This document shows, piece after piece, positions 9,251 to 18,373 of a stretch of DNA of 51,861 nucleotides. The notes below the pieces were generated by a model. That model made no database searches. It was given only the letters and a program-made list of their open reading frames with translations, and was not told where the DNA came from. The translations under genes were made by a program, and so were the position numbers. The stretch's first letter is position 1, and the number at the start of each line of letters is the position of its first letter. The stretch spans positions 1 to 51,861 of the forward strand of contig NZ_JAVBXX010000024.1 of NCBI RefSeq assembly GCF_030824335.1, given 5' to 3'. Source of the DNA: Azonexus sp. Its GTDB lineage: Bacteria > Pseudomonadota > Gammaproteobacteria > Burkholderiales > Rhodocyclaceae.

Positions 9251-11560
9251 ATGCGTACTCATAAAATTTTTACCAGTTTGCTGTTATTGATGCTCGGCAT
9301 CCATCAAACGGCATTTGCGGACTTTTCCGGCGATCAGGTCCGACTGGCGGCAAGCGGGCGCTTCGATCTGCTGGAAAGCAGCATCGAAGACTATGCAAAA
9401 ACCACGCCCCTGAAGACGCGGGATCTGCATGCGCTGTGTTTTGCCTATTCAAAGACCAAACGCTATTCACAACTGCAACAATGTCTCGATCAACTGGAAA
9501 CCAAAATCCAGGCTGGGGACCGACGCACCCTGCTGTTCGGCCTGCACGATGCAACCCCGGCCCTGCATCTGATGCGCGCCGAAGCCATGATCGAGTTGGG
9601 CCAGTACGCAACAGCCATTGACCACGCCAACAAGGCACTGACCTGGTTGACCGATGACGACAGCGACGATCTTGATCTTTTCGCCAATGCGCTGTCCGCC
9701 TTGTCTATCGCCCACGCCTTCAAAGGCAATACCGAGCAAGCCTGGAATTACGAAAAACAGTTGCTCAAGCTCAAGATCGGCATGATGAGCGATTACGCCA
9801 GTGCCAAGGCTGTCGCCTTGGCTCGGACACGCATGGCTTTGCAAGATTACCGTGGCGTGATCGATGCCATTCAGGGCGATGCCACATTCGGCGTCAATGT
9901 CTTTCTCGACAAGTTATTCAGCGGCAGTTTTTTTACCGGCACCAATAACTGGGTCTGGGCTGAACTGCCGCGCGCCTTCATGCTGAACAAGGCCTTGCTG
10001 GAAACCGGCAGGACTGAAGAAGCCAAAGCCGGCTTCGACAAATTGCTCGGCATCCGTCAGGTTCAGGAAAACGGTGAAATCTACTGGCTGTTGCTCAGCG
10101 ACAGAGGACGTATCGCCGAAGAAGCCGGGCAATTTGAAACGGCGTTGTCATTGTTTCGCCAGGCCATCGATGTGGTTGAAACCCAGCGGGCAAATATCAA
10201 CACTGAGGCCAGCAAAATCGGTTTTGTCGGCGATAAACAGGCGCTCTACGGAAAAGTTGTCAAGCTAGCCCATCGCTTGCAGCAGCCCAAGCTGGCACTC
10301 GAATACATGGAGCGCTCAAAGTCTCGGGCACTGGTCGATCTGTTGGCGGCGCGCAATGAACTGACTCTGGAAGCCGCACGGGATGATGAATCAAAACGCG
10401 TTCTGAAGGATTATTACGCCCAACAATCGGAAGCCAGCGTTCAACGACCGATTGACATGCAGGCCGCCTTGTCCAAAACCCGCACCACGCTCAGCAGCCA
10501 AGCCTCGGCGCTGCGTCAGCAAAATGCCGAACTCGCCTCTCTGGTAACGGTTCAGGCACTCAGCTCACAGGAACTGGTCTCCCAAATCGCTGCCGATGAG
10601 GTGCTGCTGGAGTTCTTCAGTCACGGGAATGTGTTTTTCGGTCTGATCGCCGACCAGAAGGAAAGTCTGCTACTGGAAATCAAATCTGCACAACTCGAAG
10701 CCGACATCCGCGAATTCAGGAAACTGATTCAAGACCAGAGCCCGTTAGCCGCTGCTTTGGCCAGCAAGTTATATGGGCAACTTATCGCCCCGTTCGAGAA
10801 AATCATTGGTCAACGCAATCTGCTGATCATCCCGCACGGCCCGCTGCATTATCTGCCGTTTTCGGCCTTGAACGATGGTAAGCAAGTCTTGATCGCGCAG
10901 CGCAGCCTGCGTTTTTTACCCAGCAACAGCGTCCAGCAATACATAGCCAAGGAAAAAAATCGCAACAGCTTCAAGCTGCTGATCTTTGGCAATCCGGACC
11001 TGGGCAAGGCACAACTCGACTTGCCCAGCGCCGAAGAAGAAGCCAAGGCCATTGCAAAATCCATCCCGCAGAGCGAATTGCTGACCAGGAAAAATGCCAC
11101 CGAGTCCGCTTTCAAGCAGAAAGCCACGCAGTTCAACTACCTGCACATTGCATCGCATGGGCAATTCAAGGCAGAAAATGCCCTGGATTCACGTCTGTTG
11201 TTGGCATCCGATGTTGAAAACGATGGCTCTCTGACGGTTCGGGAACTCTATCAACTGAACATCTCTGCCGACCTGGTGACTTTGTCAGCCTGCGAAACAG
11301 GATTGGGCAGCGTTTTGAATGGTGACGACATTCTTGGGCTGACTCGCGGGTTTCTTTACGCCGGTAGCCGGAACATCGTGGCCAGCCTCTGGGAGGTGGA
11401 CGACGAAGCTACATCGCTGCTGATGCAAGGGTTTTACAGTCGTTTGCAGCAGGGGAAATCAAAGAAAGCCGCCTTGCGTGAAGCCCAACTGCAATTGCAG
11501 AAAACGCATCCGGACCCGTTTTACTGGTCGGCTTTTTACCTGACCGGCGCTGGCACCTGA
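9251..11560 (+). CDS. Secreted TPR-CHAT domain protein (caspase-like peptidase family)
   Basis: A 769-residue protein with an N-terminal signal peptide (to about residue 23), then a helical tetratricopeptide-type region (about 35-350), a coiled linker (about 370-430) and a C-terminal CHAT domain (about 470-769). The CHAT catalytic dyad is present: His636 in HIASHGQF and Cys681 in LSACETGLG. CHAT domains share the caspase/separase fold and act as proteases or as protease-derived scaffolds. Here the signal peptide puts it in the periplasm or outside the cell, unlike cytoplasmic CHAT effectors paired with gasdermins. The ATG at 9251 lacks a strong Shine-Dalgarno. The preceding gene encodes a barrel-like secreted protein; a functional link is plausible but unproved. 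The gene ends converging on the RND operon. Confidence 0.85.
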   Translation: MRTHKIFTSLLLLMLGIHQTAFADFSGDQVRLAASGRFDLLESSIEDYAKTTPLKTRDLHALCFAYSKTKRYSQLQQCLDQLETKIQAGDRRTLLFGLHDATPALHLMRAEAMIELGQYATAIDHANKALTWLTDDDSDDLDLFANALSALSIAHAFKGNTEQAWNYEKQLLKLKIGMMSDYASAKAVALARTRMALQDYRGVIDAIQGDATFGVNVFLDKLFSGSFFTGTNNWVWAELPRAFMLNKALLETGRTEEAKAGFDKLLGIRQVQENGEIYWLLLSDRGRIAEEAGQFETALSLFRQAIDVVETQRANINTEASKIGFVGDKQALYGKVVKLAHRLQQPKLALEYMERSKSRALVDLLAARNELTLEAARDDESKRVLKDYYAQQSEASVQRPIDMQAALSKTRTTLSSQASALRQQNAELASLVTVQALSSQELVSQIAADEVLLEFFSHGNVFFGLIADQKESLLLEIKSAQLEADIREFRKLIQDQSPLAAALASKLYGQLIAPFEKIIGQRNLLIIPHGPLHYLPFSALNDGKQVLIAQRSLRFLPSNSVQQYIAKEKNRNSFKLLIFGNPDLGKAQLDLPSAEEEAKAIAKSIPQSELLTRKNATESAFKQKATQFNYLHIASHGQFKAENALDSRLLLASDVENDGSLTVRELYQLNISADLVTLSACETGLGSVLNGDDILGLTRGFLYAGSRNIVASLWEVDDEATSLLMQGFYSRLQQGKSKKAALREAQLQLQKTHPDPFYWSAFYLTGAGT

Positions 11561-11567
11561 TGGCACC

Positions 11568-11607
11568 GCGTGAATCGCATCGCCCCGGTGGGCGATTCGA
11601 TTCACGC
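11568..11607. terminator. Long hairpin between convergent genes
   Basis: An inverted repeat of about 17 base pairs with one mismatch (GCGTGAATCG arm against CGATTCACGC arm) sits between the CHAT stop and the RND permease stop, overlapping the latter. No T-run follows on either strand, so it is a bidirectional hairpin that may stall polymerase or protect 3' ends rather than a textbook intrinsic terminator. Confidence 0.5.
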
Positions 11608-14600
11608 AGCCCCGACCTGACGCTTTCTCAGCAAATACTGCCGACCCTTGACGATCAAGTCATCCACGTAAGTAAACACCACCGGAATCACCAGCAGACT
11701 GAGGAAAGTCGAGGTAATCAGGCCGCCAATCACGACAATCGCCATCGGCGCGCGGAAACTGGGATCGGCACCGATACCCAACGCAATCGGCATCATGCCA
11801 GCGCCCATCGCAACCGTCGTCATGATGATCGGCCGGGCCCGCTTGCGGCAGGCATCGAGCAAGGCCGGCCAGCGTTCGAGGCCGGGATGGCCGTCGATGC
11901 CACGGCGGGCGAGAATGACGTAATCGATGAGCAGGATGGAGTTCTTGGTGGCGATGCCCATCAGCATGATCAGGCCGATCATCGACGGCATCGACAAGGC
12001 CTGCTGCGTGATGAACAGCGCCAGGAAAGCCCCCGGCACCGACAGCACCAGCGCGGCGAGAATGGTCACCGGCTGGACGAAATCCTTGAACAGCAGCACC
12101 AGCACGACGTAAATGCACAGCACGCCGGTCGCCATCGCCAGGCCGAAGCTGGCAAACAATTCTCCCATCGCCTCGGCATCGCCGACCGTCGTCTGGATGA
12201 TACCGGACGGCAAGTTCAGCAAGCTCGGGCTGCCCAGCACGGCTTTCTCCACCTCGCCGAGCGCCAGCCCGTTCAGTTCGATTTCGAAATTGATGTTGCG
12301 CAAACGGTCGTAGCGGTCGATTTCGGCCGGTCCGCCGCCGAGCGAAATATCGGCGATATTGGACAGCCGCACCGGCCCATGCTGGCCGGGCACGGTCAAT
12401 TGACGCAACAACTCCAGGTCGGCGCGCGCCGCCACCGGCAACTTGACGACAATGGGCACCTGGCGCTGCGCCAGATTGAGCTTGGCCAGACCCTGATCGT
12501 AATCGCCAGCCGTGGCGATGCGCAGCGTGTCGGCAATCGCCGCCGAGGTCACGCCAAGATCGGCCATGCGCGCGAAATCCGGGCGAATGACCAGTTCCGG
12601 ACGAACCAGGCTGGCTGTCGTCGTCACATTGCCGATGCCGGGAATCGCCCGCAGGTCGCGTTCAACCAGCCGCGCGTGTTCGGTCAGCAAAGGCCCGTTC
12701 TCGCTGGCCAGCACCAGCACGTATTTTTCGTTGGCCGAACCGAGGCCGACCTTGATGCGCGCCCCCGGAATGGCCTGCAAGGCATCGCGGAAAGTGGCTT
12801 CGATGTCCTGCTTGGTAGTCCCGGAGCGTTCGTTGCGCGGCGTCAGATTGACCGTTAGCGTGGCCTTGCGGACTTCGGCCGCGCCAGCCGGGGCGAACGG
12901 ATCGCTGCCCGAAGCACCGCCCCCGATCGCCGTGTACACCAGACGAACATGCGGATTGGCCTGAACGATGCGCCGCGCCTGCTCGGCCGCCGCCAGTGTT
13001 TCGTCGAAACGCGCACCGGGTGGCAAGGCGATGTGCACCTGGGTTTGCGACAGGTCGTCCGGCGGCAGGAAGCCGGTCGGCAGCAGCGGTACCAACATGA
13101 ACGAGCCGACGAAAAACGTACCGGCGGCGAGCAGCGTCAGTACCCGATGGCGCAGACACCAGTCCGCCCAGGATTCGTAAATCCCCAGCCAGCGCGGCGG
13201 CGCGTGATCGGCCACCGGCTTCAGCAGGTAGGCGGCCATCATCGGCGTCAGCATGCGCGCGACGACCAGCGAGAAAAACACGGCAATTGCTGCGGTCCAC
13301 CCGAATTGGACAAAGAATTTGCCGGCGACGCCGCTCATGAACGCCGTCGGCAGGAATACGGCGATCAGCGTGAAAGTGGTGGCGATAACCGCCAGCCCGA
13401 TTTCGTCGGCCGCTTCCATCGCCGCCTGCATGGGCGGTTTGCCCATGCGCAGGTGGCGCATGATGTTTTCGATTTCGACAATCGCGTCATCGACTAGGAT
13501 GCCGACAACCAGCGACATCGACAGCAGGGTCACGACATTGAGCGTGAAGCCCATCAAATGCATCGCGGCAAAACTCGGGATGATCGACAGCGGCAAGGCC
13601 GTCGCCGCAACAAAGGTGGCCCGACCATCGCGCAAGAACAGCCAGACCACGATGACCGCCAGGATGGCGCCTTCAATCAGCAGCCACATCGAACCTTCAT
13701 AATTTTCCGTCACCGGATCGACGAAATTGAAGGCTTCGGTGATCTCGATATCCGGATGCTCGGCGCGCAAGCGGGCCAGCACGACGGCCACGCCATCGGC
13801 CACTTCAACCTCGCCGGCGCCCTTGCTGCGCGTGATTTCAAAACCGACGACCGGCTGCCCGTTGAGCAAGGCAGCGCTGCGTTGCTCGCCGACCGTATCG
13901 CGTACTGAAGCCACCTGATCGAGGCGCAGCGTCCGCCCATCGGACAGCATGATGTCCATGGCCGCCAGATCGGCTGACGACTGCACCGTGGCAATCGTGC
14001 GTACCGATTGCTCGGCACCGCCGATATCGGCCCGGCCGCCCGAGGCTTCCTGCTGGATGCGGCGCAACTGGCGCGAAATATCGGCCGCCGTGGCATTCAG
14101 CGCGAGCATGCGGGCCGGGTCGAGTTCGATACGGATTTCCCGCGTCACGCCGCCCACCCGCGCCACCGCGCCAACCCCGCGAGCACTCAGAATGGCCTTG
14201 CTGACCGTGTTGTCGACAAACCAGGACAGCGCCTCGTCATCCATCCGGCTCGACGCCACCGTGTAGGTCAGGATAGGTGCGCCAGCCAGATTGGCCTTGG
14301 TGATGACCGGATCACGCAAGTCGCCAGGCAGGTCGGAGCGGATGCGCGACACGGCATCGCGCACGTCGTCGAGCGCTTCCTGTGGCGGCTTTTCCAGCCG
14401 GAACTCGACGGTTACGGTCGCCGTACCGTCCTGCACCTTGGTGTAGATGTGCTTGATGCCCTGCAAGGTCGCCACCGAATTTTCGATCTTGCGCGCCACC
14501 TCGGTTTCCATCTGCCCCGGCGCAGCGCCGGGCAGGCTGGCGACGACGGTGACCATCGGCAGGTCGACGTCCATGAACTGCTGCACCTTCATCGCCTTGA

Positions 14601-14685
14601 AGGCCATCAGACCAGCCAGCGTCAGCATGATGAAGAACAGGATGGCTGGTGTCGGATTACGGATCGACCAGGTGGAAACGTTCAT
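11602..14685 (-). CDS. RND-family efflux transporter permease (HAE1-like)
   Basis: A 1,027-residue inner-membrane pump subunit with the usual RND plan: TM1 at residues ~12-30, a large periplasmic porter domain, TM2-TM6 around 335-540, a second porter domain, and TM8-TM12 from ~850 to 1010. The TM4 proton-relay segment with paired aspartates is visible (VVGILVDDAIVEIENI), as is the second-half MGIATKNSILLIDY motif. The family exports hydrophobic compounds or drugs using the proton gradient. The gene overlaps its adaptor by four bases (ATGA at 14682-14685), so both subunits are translationally coupled. No outer-membrane channel gene is adjacent; a TolC-type partner elsewhere must be assumed. 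The substrate cannot be read from the sequence. Confidence 0.92.
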   Translation of the reverse strand: MNVSTWSIRNPTPAILFFIMLTLAGLMAFKAMKVQQFMDVDLPMVTVVASLPGAAPGQMETEVARKIENSVATLQGIKHIYTKVQDGTATVTVEFRLEKPPQEALDDVRDAVSRIRSDLPGDLRDPVITKANLAGAPILTYTVASSRMDDEALSWFVDNTVSKAILSARGVGAVARVGGVTREIRIELDPARMLALNATAADISRQLRRIQQEASGGRADIGGAEQSVRTIATVQSSADLAAMDIMLSDGRTLRLDQVASVRDTVGEQRSAALLNGQPVVGFEITRSKGAGEVEVADGVAVVLARLRAEHPDIEITEAFNFVDPVTENYEGSMWLLIEGAILAVIVVWLFLRDGRATFVAATALPLSIIPSFAAMHLMGFTLNVVTLLSMSLVVGILVDDAIVEIENIMRHLRMGKPPMQAAMEAADEIGLAVIATTFTLIAVFLPTAFMSGVAGKFFVQFGWTAAIAVFFSLVVARMLTPMMAAYLLKPVADHAPPRWLGIYESWADWCLRHRVLTLLAAGTFFVGSFMLVPLLPTGFLPPDDLSQTQVHIALPPGARFDETLAAAEQARRIVQANPHVRLVYTAIGGGASGSDPFAPAGAAEVRKATLTVNLTPRNERSGTTKQDIEATFRDALQAIPGARIKVGLGSANEKYVLVLASENGPLLTEHARLVERDLRAIPGIGNVTTTASLVRPELVIRPDFARMADLGVTSAAIADTLRIATAGDYDQGLAKLNLAQRQVPIVVKLPVAARADLELLRQLTVPGQHGPVRLSNIADISLGGGPAEIDRYDRLRNINFEIELNGLALGEVEKAVLGSPSLLNLPSGIIQTTVGDAEAMGELFASFGLAMATGVLCIYVVLVLLFKDFVQPVTILAALVLSVPGAFLALFITQQALSMPSMIGLIMLMGIATKNSILLIDYVILARRGIDGHPGLERWPALLDACRKRARPIIMTTVAMGAGMMPIALGIGADPSFRAPMAIVVIGGLITSTFLSLLVIPVVFTYVDDLIVKGRQYLLRKRQVGAA

Positions 14686-15806
14686 TTGGCGCCATCCGCG
14701 ACGATACGCACGCGGTCGCCGTCGGCCAGGAAGCCGGCGCCGCTGGCGACAATGCGGGCATCGGCCGGCAAGCCATCGACGATTTCCAGCAAATCGCCCT
14801 GCCGCCGTCCGGGCACGACCTTGGTTTGCGCCACGCGGTCTTCGCCCTCCAGTCGGTAAACGTAGGCGAAACCCTCGCGCAGCACGACGCTGGCTTGCGG
14901 CACGGCCAGCGCCGGGCTGGCCCCCAGATCGAACTCGCCGCGCGCGAACATGCCGGCCTTGACCGCGGATGCTGCGGTCGACGCCGGCAAATCGACATAA
15001 ACCAGACCATTGCGGGTTTGCGGATCGACGCTTGGTGCCAGACTGCGCACCTTGCCCTCGACGGTCTCACCGGACGGCCCGGTCAGGCGGGCCAGCGTGC
15101 CGACCTTGAGTTTGCCGAAATCGGCCGAGGGCAGTTCCGCCCGCCACTCCAGCCGGCCGCCGCGAATCAGCCGGAACAACTCCTGCCCCGGCTGGGTCAG
15201 CGAACCCGCCGTGGCGCTTTTGGCCGAGATCACACCAGCATCCGGCGCAACCACCTGCGTCTTGTCCAGACGCAGTTGCGCTGACTGCAGACGCGCCCTG
15301 GCCGCCGCCAGACGGGCAGCGCTTGTCTGTTCGGCGCTCTGGTACTGGCTGTTCATCTGTTGACTGTAAAAACCGCGCGCCTGCAAATCACGCGCCCGTG
15401 CCGCATTGCCGCGCGCTTCGCTCGCCGCGGCTTGCTGTTCGAGTACTGCGGCTTGGGCCTCGGCCAGTTCGCTGGCCAGCGTGCTGGCATCGATGCGCGC
15501 CAGCACCTGTCCCTTGCCGACCGTATCGCCAACCTGGACCAGCACTTCGGCAATCCGCGTATTGGCCACTTCAGCGCCGATCGCCGCTTCCTGCCAGGCC
15601 GCGACATTGCCGTTGGCGGCCAGCGTCTGCGGCCAATCGGTTTTTTTCGGGCTCACCAAGGTAACGGTCAAGGCCGGCTGTGTTGCGGTTTTTGCCGCTT
15701 CGGTTGGGGCTGACTCGCCGCATCCCGCCAAAGCAAAAGCCGCCAGCGCAAACAAGGCATGGCTTGCCGTGCGCACAAGCAACAAGCGGGTGGATTGATT
15801 ATTCAT
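14682..15806 (-). CDS. RND efflux periplasmic adaptor lipoprotein (HlyD/MFP family)
   Basis: A 374-residue membrane-fusion protein. The signal peptide ends in a lipobox (ALAGC), so the mature protein is probably lipid-anchored in the inner membrane. It has barrel-sandwich segments either side of an alpha-helical hairpin (about residues 100-175, rich in Ala/Gln/Glu) and a beta-barrel/membrane-proximal region after that. The open frame reaches back to an ATG at 15842, but I start at 15806 because the typical short basic N-terminus followed by the hydrophobic signal core begins there. It is the first gene of the adaptor-permease pair; in the pump it bridges permease and outer-membrane channel. 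Confidence 0.88.
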   Translation of the reverse strand: MNNQSTRLLLVRTASHALFALAAFALAGCGESAPTEAAKTATQPALTVTLVSPKKTDWPQTLAANGNVAAWQEAAIGAEVANTRIAEVLVQVGDTVGKGQVLARIDASTLASELAEAQAAVLEQQAAASEARGNAARARDLQARGFYSQQMNSQYQSAEQTSAARLAAARARLQSAQLRLDKTQVVAPDAGVISAKSATAGSLTQPGQELFRLIRGGRLEWRAELPSADFGKLKVGTLARLTGPSGETVEGKVRSLAPSVDPQTRNGLVYVDLPASTAASAVKAGMFARGEFDLGASPALAVPQASVVLREGFAYVYRLEGEDRVAQTKVVPGRRQGDLLEIVDGLPADARIVASGAGFLADGDRVRIVADGAK

Positions 15807-15875
15807 GCTGGGCCTGCATCGATCACAAAACCGGCTGATCATACCGCGTTGCAGCCAGGTCAGCAGCCAATGACA

Positions 15876-17531
15876 TCAGCTTGGTGCTGACTGGCGCTCG
15901 ATATCCGGTCGAAGATGCATGGGCAGATCGGAAAAAATGCGGGCATCCATCAATTTGGGCGCCGTATACATGATCGGACGAAAGGCCATCCGGTCGAGAA
16001 TATCCCGCTGCAAATCGACGCCGGGGGCAATTTCACTGAGGACCAGCCCTTCCGAAGTCAGTTCGAAGACGCAGCGTTCGGTAATGTAGAGCACCGGCGT
16101 TCCGCGCTTGACGGCTTGCGGCCCGGAGAAAGTGCGATGCTCGACCGCACCGACAAATTTCTGTGCTGCACCATCCTGCAAAATACGCAGTTTTCCATCG
16201 TCGACCGCAATATTCAGCTTGCCCGCCGTAAACGTCCCGACGAACACCACCTTGCGCGCACTTTGCGAGATATTGATGAAGCCGCCAGCACCCGCCAAAC
16301 GAGGGCCGAAACGGGAGACATTCAGATTGCCTTCTCGGTCGGCCTGGGCCAGACCGAGAAAGGCGATATCCAGACCGCCGCCGTCATAGAAATCAAACTG
16401 GCTGGGCTGGTCGATCACTGCCTGGGCATTGGTTGCCGCACCGAAACTGAGACCACCGGCCAGCACGCCGCCGATGACACCTGGCTCAGCCGTCAGGGTC
16501 AAGAGGTCAATGATGCCCTCCTCCGCCGCAACATCGGCAATGCCCTCCGGCATGCCAATACCGAGATTGACGATGGCACCGGGCGTCAGCTCCATCGCCG
16601 CCCGCCGCGCAATGATTTTGCGTTCGCTCATCGGCATGGGCGGAATGGCCGACATCGGCACCCGGATTTCACCCGCATATGCCGGGCTGTATTGCTCGAC
16701 GAAAGTCTGCATGTGGTATTCGGGCTTCTCGGCCACCACCACGCAATCAACCAGAATGCCGGGAATCTTGACCTGGCGCGGGTTCAGCGAACCGCGCTCG
16801 GCAATGCGCTCGACCTGCACGATGACCATCCCGCCAGAATTCTTTGCTGCCATCGCAATAGCCTGCGCCTCCAGCGTCAGGGCTTCCTTTTCCATCGTCA
16901 CGTTGCCATCGGGATCTGCCGTCGTGCCGCGAATGATGCCGACGTTAATCGGGAAGGCCTTGTAGAACAGGTATTCCTCGCCGTCGATTTCCATCAATCT
17001 GACCAGGTCGACCGTGGTTTTTTCATTCAGCTTGCCACCGTCAAAGCGCGGATCGACGTAAGTGCCCAAGCCGATGCGCGAAATGGTGCCCGGTTTGCCG
17101 GCGGCAATGTCGCGAAACAGGTGGGTAATCACACCCTGCGGCAGGTTGTACGCCTCGATGCGATTGGCTACCGCCAGTTCCTGCAGGCGCGGCACCAAGC
17201 CCCAGTGGCCGCCAATCACGCGGTCAACCAGGCCATCATGGCCAAAATGGTTCAAGCCGCGTTCCTTGCCATCGCCCTGGCCGGCGGCGTAAACCAGCGT
17301 CAGGCCGCGTGGGCTGCCCTGCCCGTGCATATCGCTTTCACGCGCCTCGATGAAATGCTGCTCCAGCGCCACCGCGATATTTTCTGCAAATCCAATACCG
17401 ACAAAACCACCGGTGGCAACCGTATCTCCATCGCGAATCCGGGCAACCGCAGCACGCGCACTCATCACCTTGCCAGTTGTCCCTCCCTGCGCGTGGGTCG
17501 ACGGGGACTGCGACAGGGGCAAGCTGGACAT
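15876..17531 (-). CDS. Acyl-CoA:carboxylate CoA-transferase (propionate CoA-transferase/YdiF-like)
   Basis: A 551-residue family I CoA-transferase with both catalytic halves fused. The N-terminal half (about 20-290) contains the glycine-rich [10 protein letters not shown] motif. The C-terminal half (about 300-530) contains [13 protein letters not shown] and [11 protein letters not shown]. Glu349 in the latter occupies the place of the catalytic glutamate that forms the glutamyl-CoA thioester in SCOT/YdiF enzymes. The enzyme moves CoA between short-chain acyl-CoA and acetate, propionate or a ketoacid. ATG at 17531 has an AGGAG seven bases upstream. The N-terminus is about 20 residues longer than usual. 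A CBS-domain protein is encoded upstream on the same strand, suggesting nucleotide-responsive control. Exact substrate is not determinable from sequence. Confidence 0.85.
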   Translation of the reverse strand: MSSLPLSQSPSTHAQGGTTGKVMSARAAVARIRDGDTVATGGFVGIGFAENIAVALEQHFIEARESDMHGQGSPRGLTLVYAAGQGDGKERGLNHFGHDGLVDRVIGGHWGLVPRLQELAVANRIEAYNLPQGVITHLFRDIAAGKPGTISRIGLGTYVDPRFDGGKLNEKTTVDLVRLMEIDGEEYLFYKAFPINVGIIRGTTADPDGNVTMEKEALTLEAQAIAMAAKNSGGMVIVQVERIAERGSLNPRQVKIPGILVDCVVVAEKPEYHMQTFVEQYSPAYAGEIRVPMSAIPPMPMSERKIIARRAAMELTPGAIVNLGIGMPEGIADVAAEEGIIDLLTLTAEPGVIGGVLAGGLSFGAATNAQAVIDQPSQFDFYDGGGLDIAFLGLAQADREGNLNVSRFGPRLAGAGGFINISQSARKVVFVGTFTAGKLNIAVDDGKLRILQDGAAQKFVGAVEHRTFSGPQAVKRGTPVLYITERCVFELTSEGLVLSEIAPGVDLQRDILDRMAFRPIMYTAPKLMDARIFSDLPMHLRPDIERQSAPS

Positions 17532-17571
17532 CGGGCAACTCCTGAATAAACGAAATCAATAGCCTGAAACT

Positions 17572-17600
17572 GGCTGGCGAGCGGCCTTAGCCCGCCAGCC
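17572..17600 (-). terminator. Intercistronic hairpin between the CBS and CoA-transferase genes
   Basis: An 8-bp inverted repeat (GGCTGGCG at 17572-17579, CGCCAGCC at 17593-17600), with further pairing possible inside the loop. It lies 10 bases after the CBS gene stop. There is no strong T-run on the minus strand, so it is more likely an mRNA-stability or partial-termination element than a full terminator. Confidence 0.4.
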
Positions 17601-17610
17601 TTGCAAGAAC

Positions 17611-18195
17611 TTAATTGACCAGCGCGGCTTCGATTTCGGCAAAAGTCCGGGGCAGGTCGAAACTCAACACCGGCACGCCCAGCGCCCGGCCGATCTGCGT
17701 GGCAGAGAACAGGCCGCGCACCCGTGGCAAGCCGGTTGCCGGATCGTTGTCCTCGACCAGAATATGCTGCCGCCCCAAACTTTTCAGTGCATCGAGAATA
17801 TCGGCGACATTGGCCTTCAGGACATCCCCCAGATACAGCGTATCGATGCTGCCGATTGGCGTCATCAAATCAGCCACCGTCAATTCATCCCGCTTGCCAC
17901 CACGTGCCTGAACAATTTGCAGCGGCTTCTCGCCGACGATGTCACGCGCAGTAATCAGGCCGGCCAGCAAATCATCCTTGCCCACCACCATCAGCAAACG
18001 CACACCGCGCGAAATCATTCGCGCATTGGCCTCGTCGATCAGTGCATCCGGGGCAATGGTCACCGTCGTGACACGGGAAAAATCGGTCATCGCTTCGATT
18101 GCCGGTGAATCCGCAGCAATCAGATGAAAACCGGAAACGCACAGGGCAGCATTCGACGAAAGTTTGTGTGCACGAACATGAACGGGTAGGGGCAT
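17611..18195 (-). CDS. CBS-domain pair protein
   Basis: A 194-residue cytoplasmic protein with two CBS motifs (about residues 45-100 and 110-185). The first includes ISRGVRLLMVVGKDDLLAGL and the ITARDIVGEKP element, which matches the usual ligand-binding strand-helix of CBS modules; the second includes SLGRQHILVED. Tandem CBS domains bind adenine nucleotides or related ligands and regulate a partner. The start is the ATG at 18195, with GGAGGAAG seven bases upstream; a start six codons earlier would place that Shine-Dalgarno inside the gene. It lies 79 bases upstream of the CoA-transferase on the same strand, so that enzyme is the obvious candidate partner. The first ~40 residues match nothing I recognise. 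Confidence 0.8.
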   Translation of the reverse strand: MPLPVHVRAHKLSSNAALCVSGFHLIAADSPAIEAMTDFSRVTTVTIAPDALIDEANARMISRGVRLLMVVGKDDLLAGLITARDIVGEKPLQIVQARGGKRDELTVADLMTPIGSIDTLYLGDVLKANVADILDALKSLGRQHILVEDNDPATGLPRVRGLFSATQIGRALGVPVLSFDLPRTFAEIEAALVN

Positions 18196-18373
18196 GATGT
18201 CTTCCTCCAACAAGCGTTATTATTTTGCGGCATGCGCCGCGTCAGTACGGATACCGCAAACGTTGCGGATCCTTGTCGTGCAGTATTCCGGGAAGCCTGC
18301 CGGGATGCAAGCCTCTGTCACATTATGGTTGTGATCTTCGGCCTGACCTCCGGTTCAGCAACGCCAAACCGGC

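Noticed and set aside
15915..17549. Plus-strand open frame of 544 codons opposite the CoA-transferase
   Set aside because: Antisense shadow rich in His/Arg/Gln with no recognisable motif; the minus-strand CoA-transferase has clear catalytic motifs.
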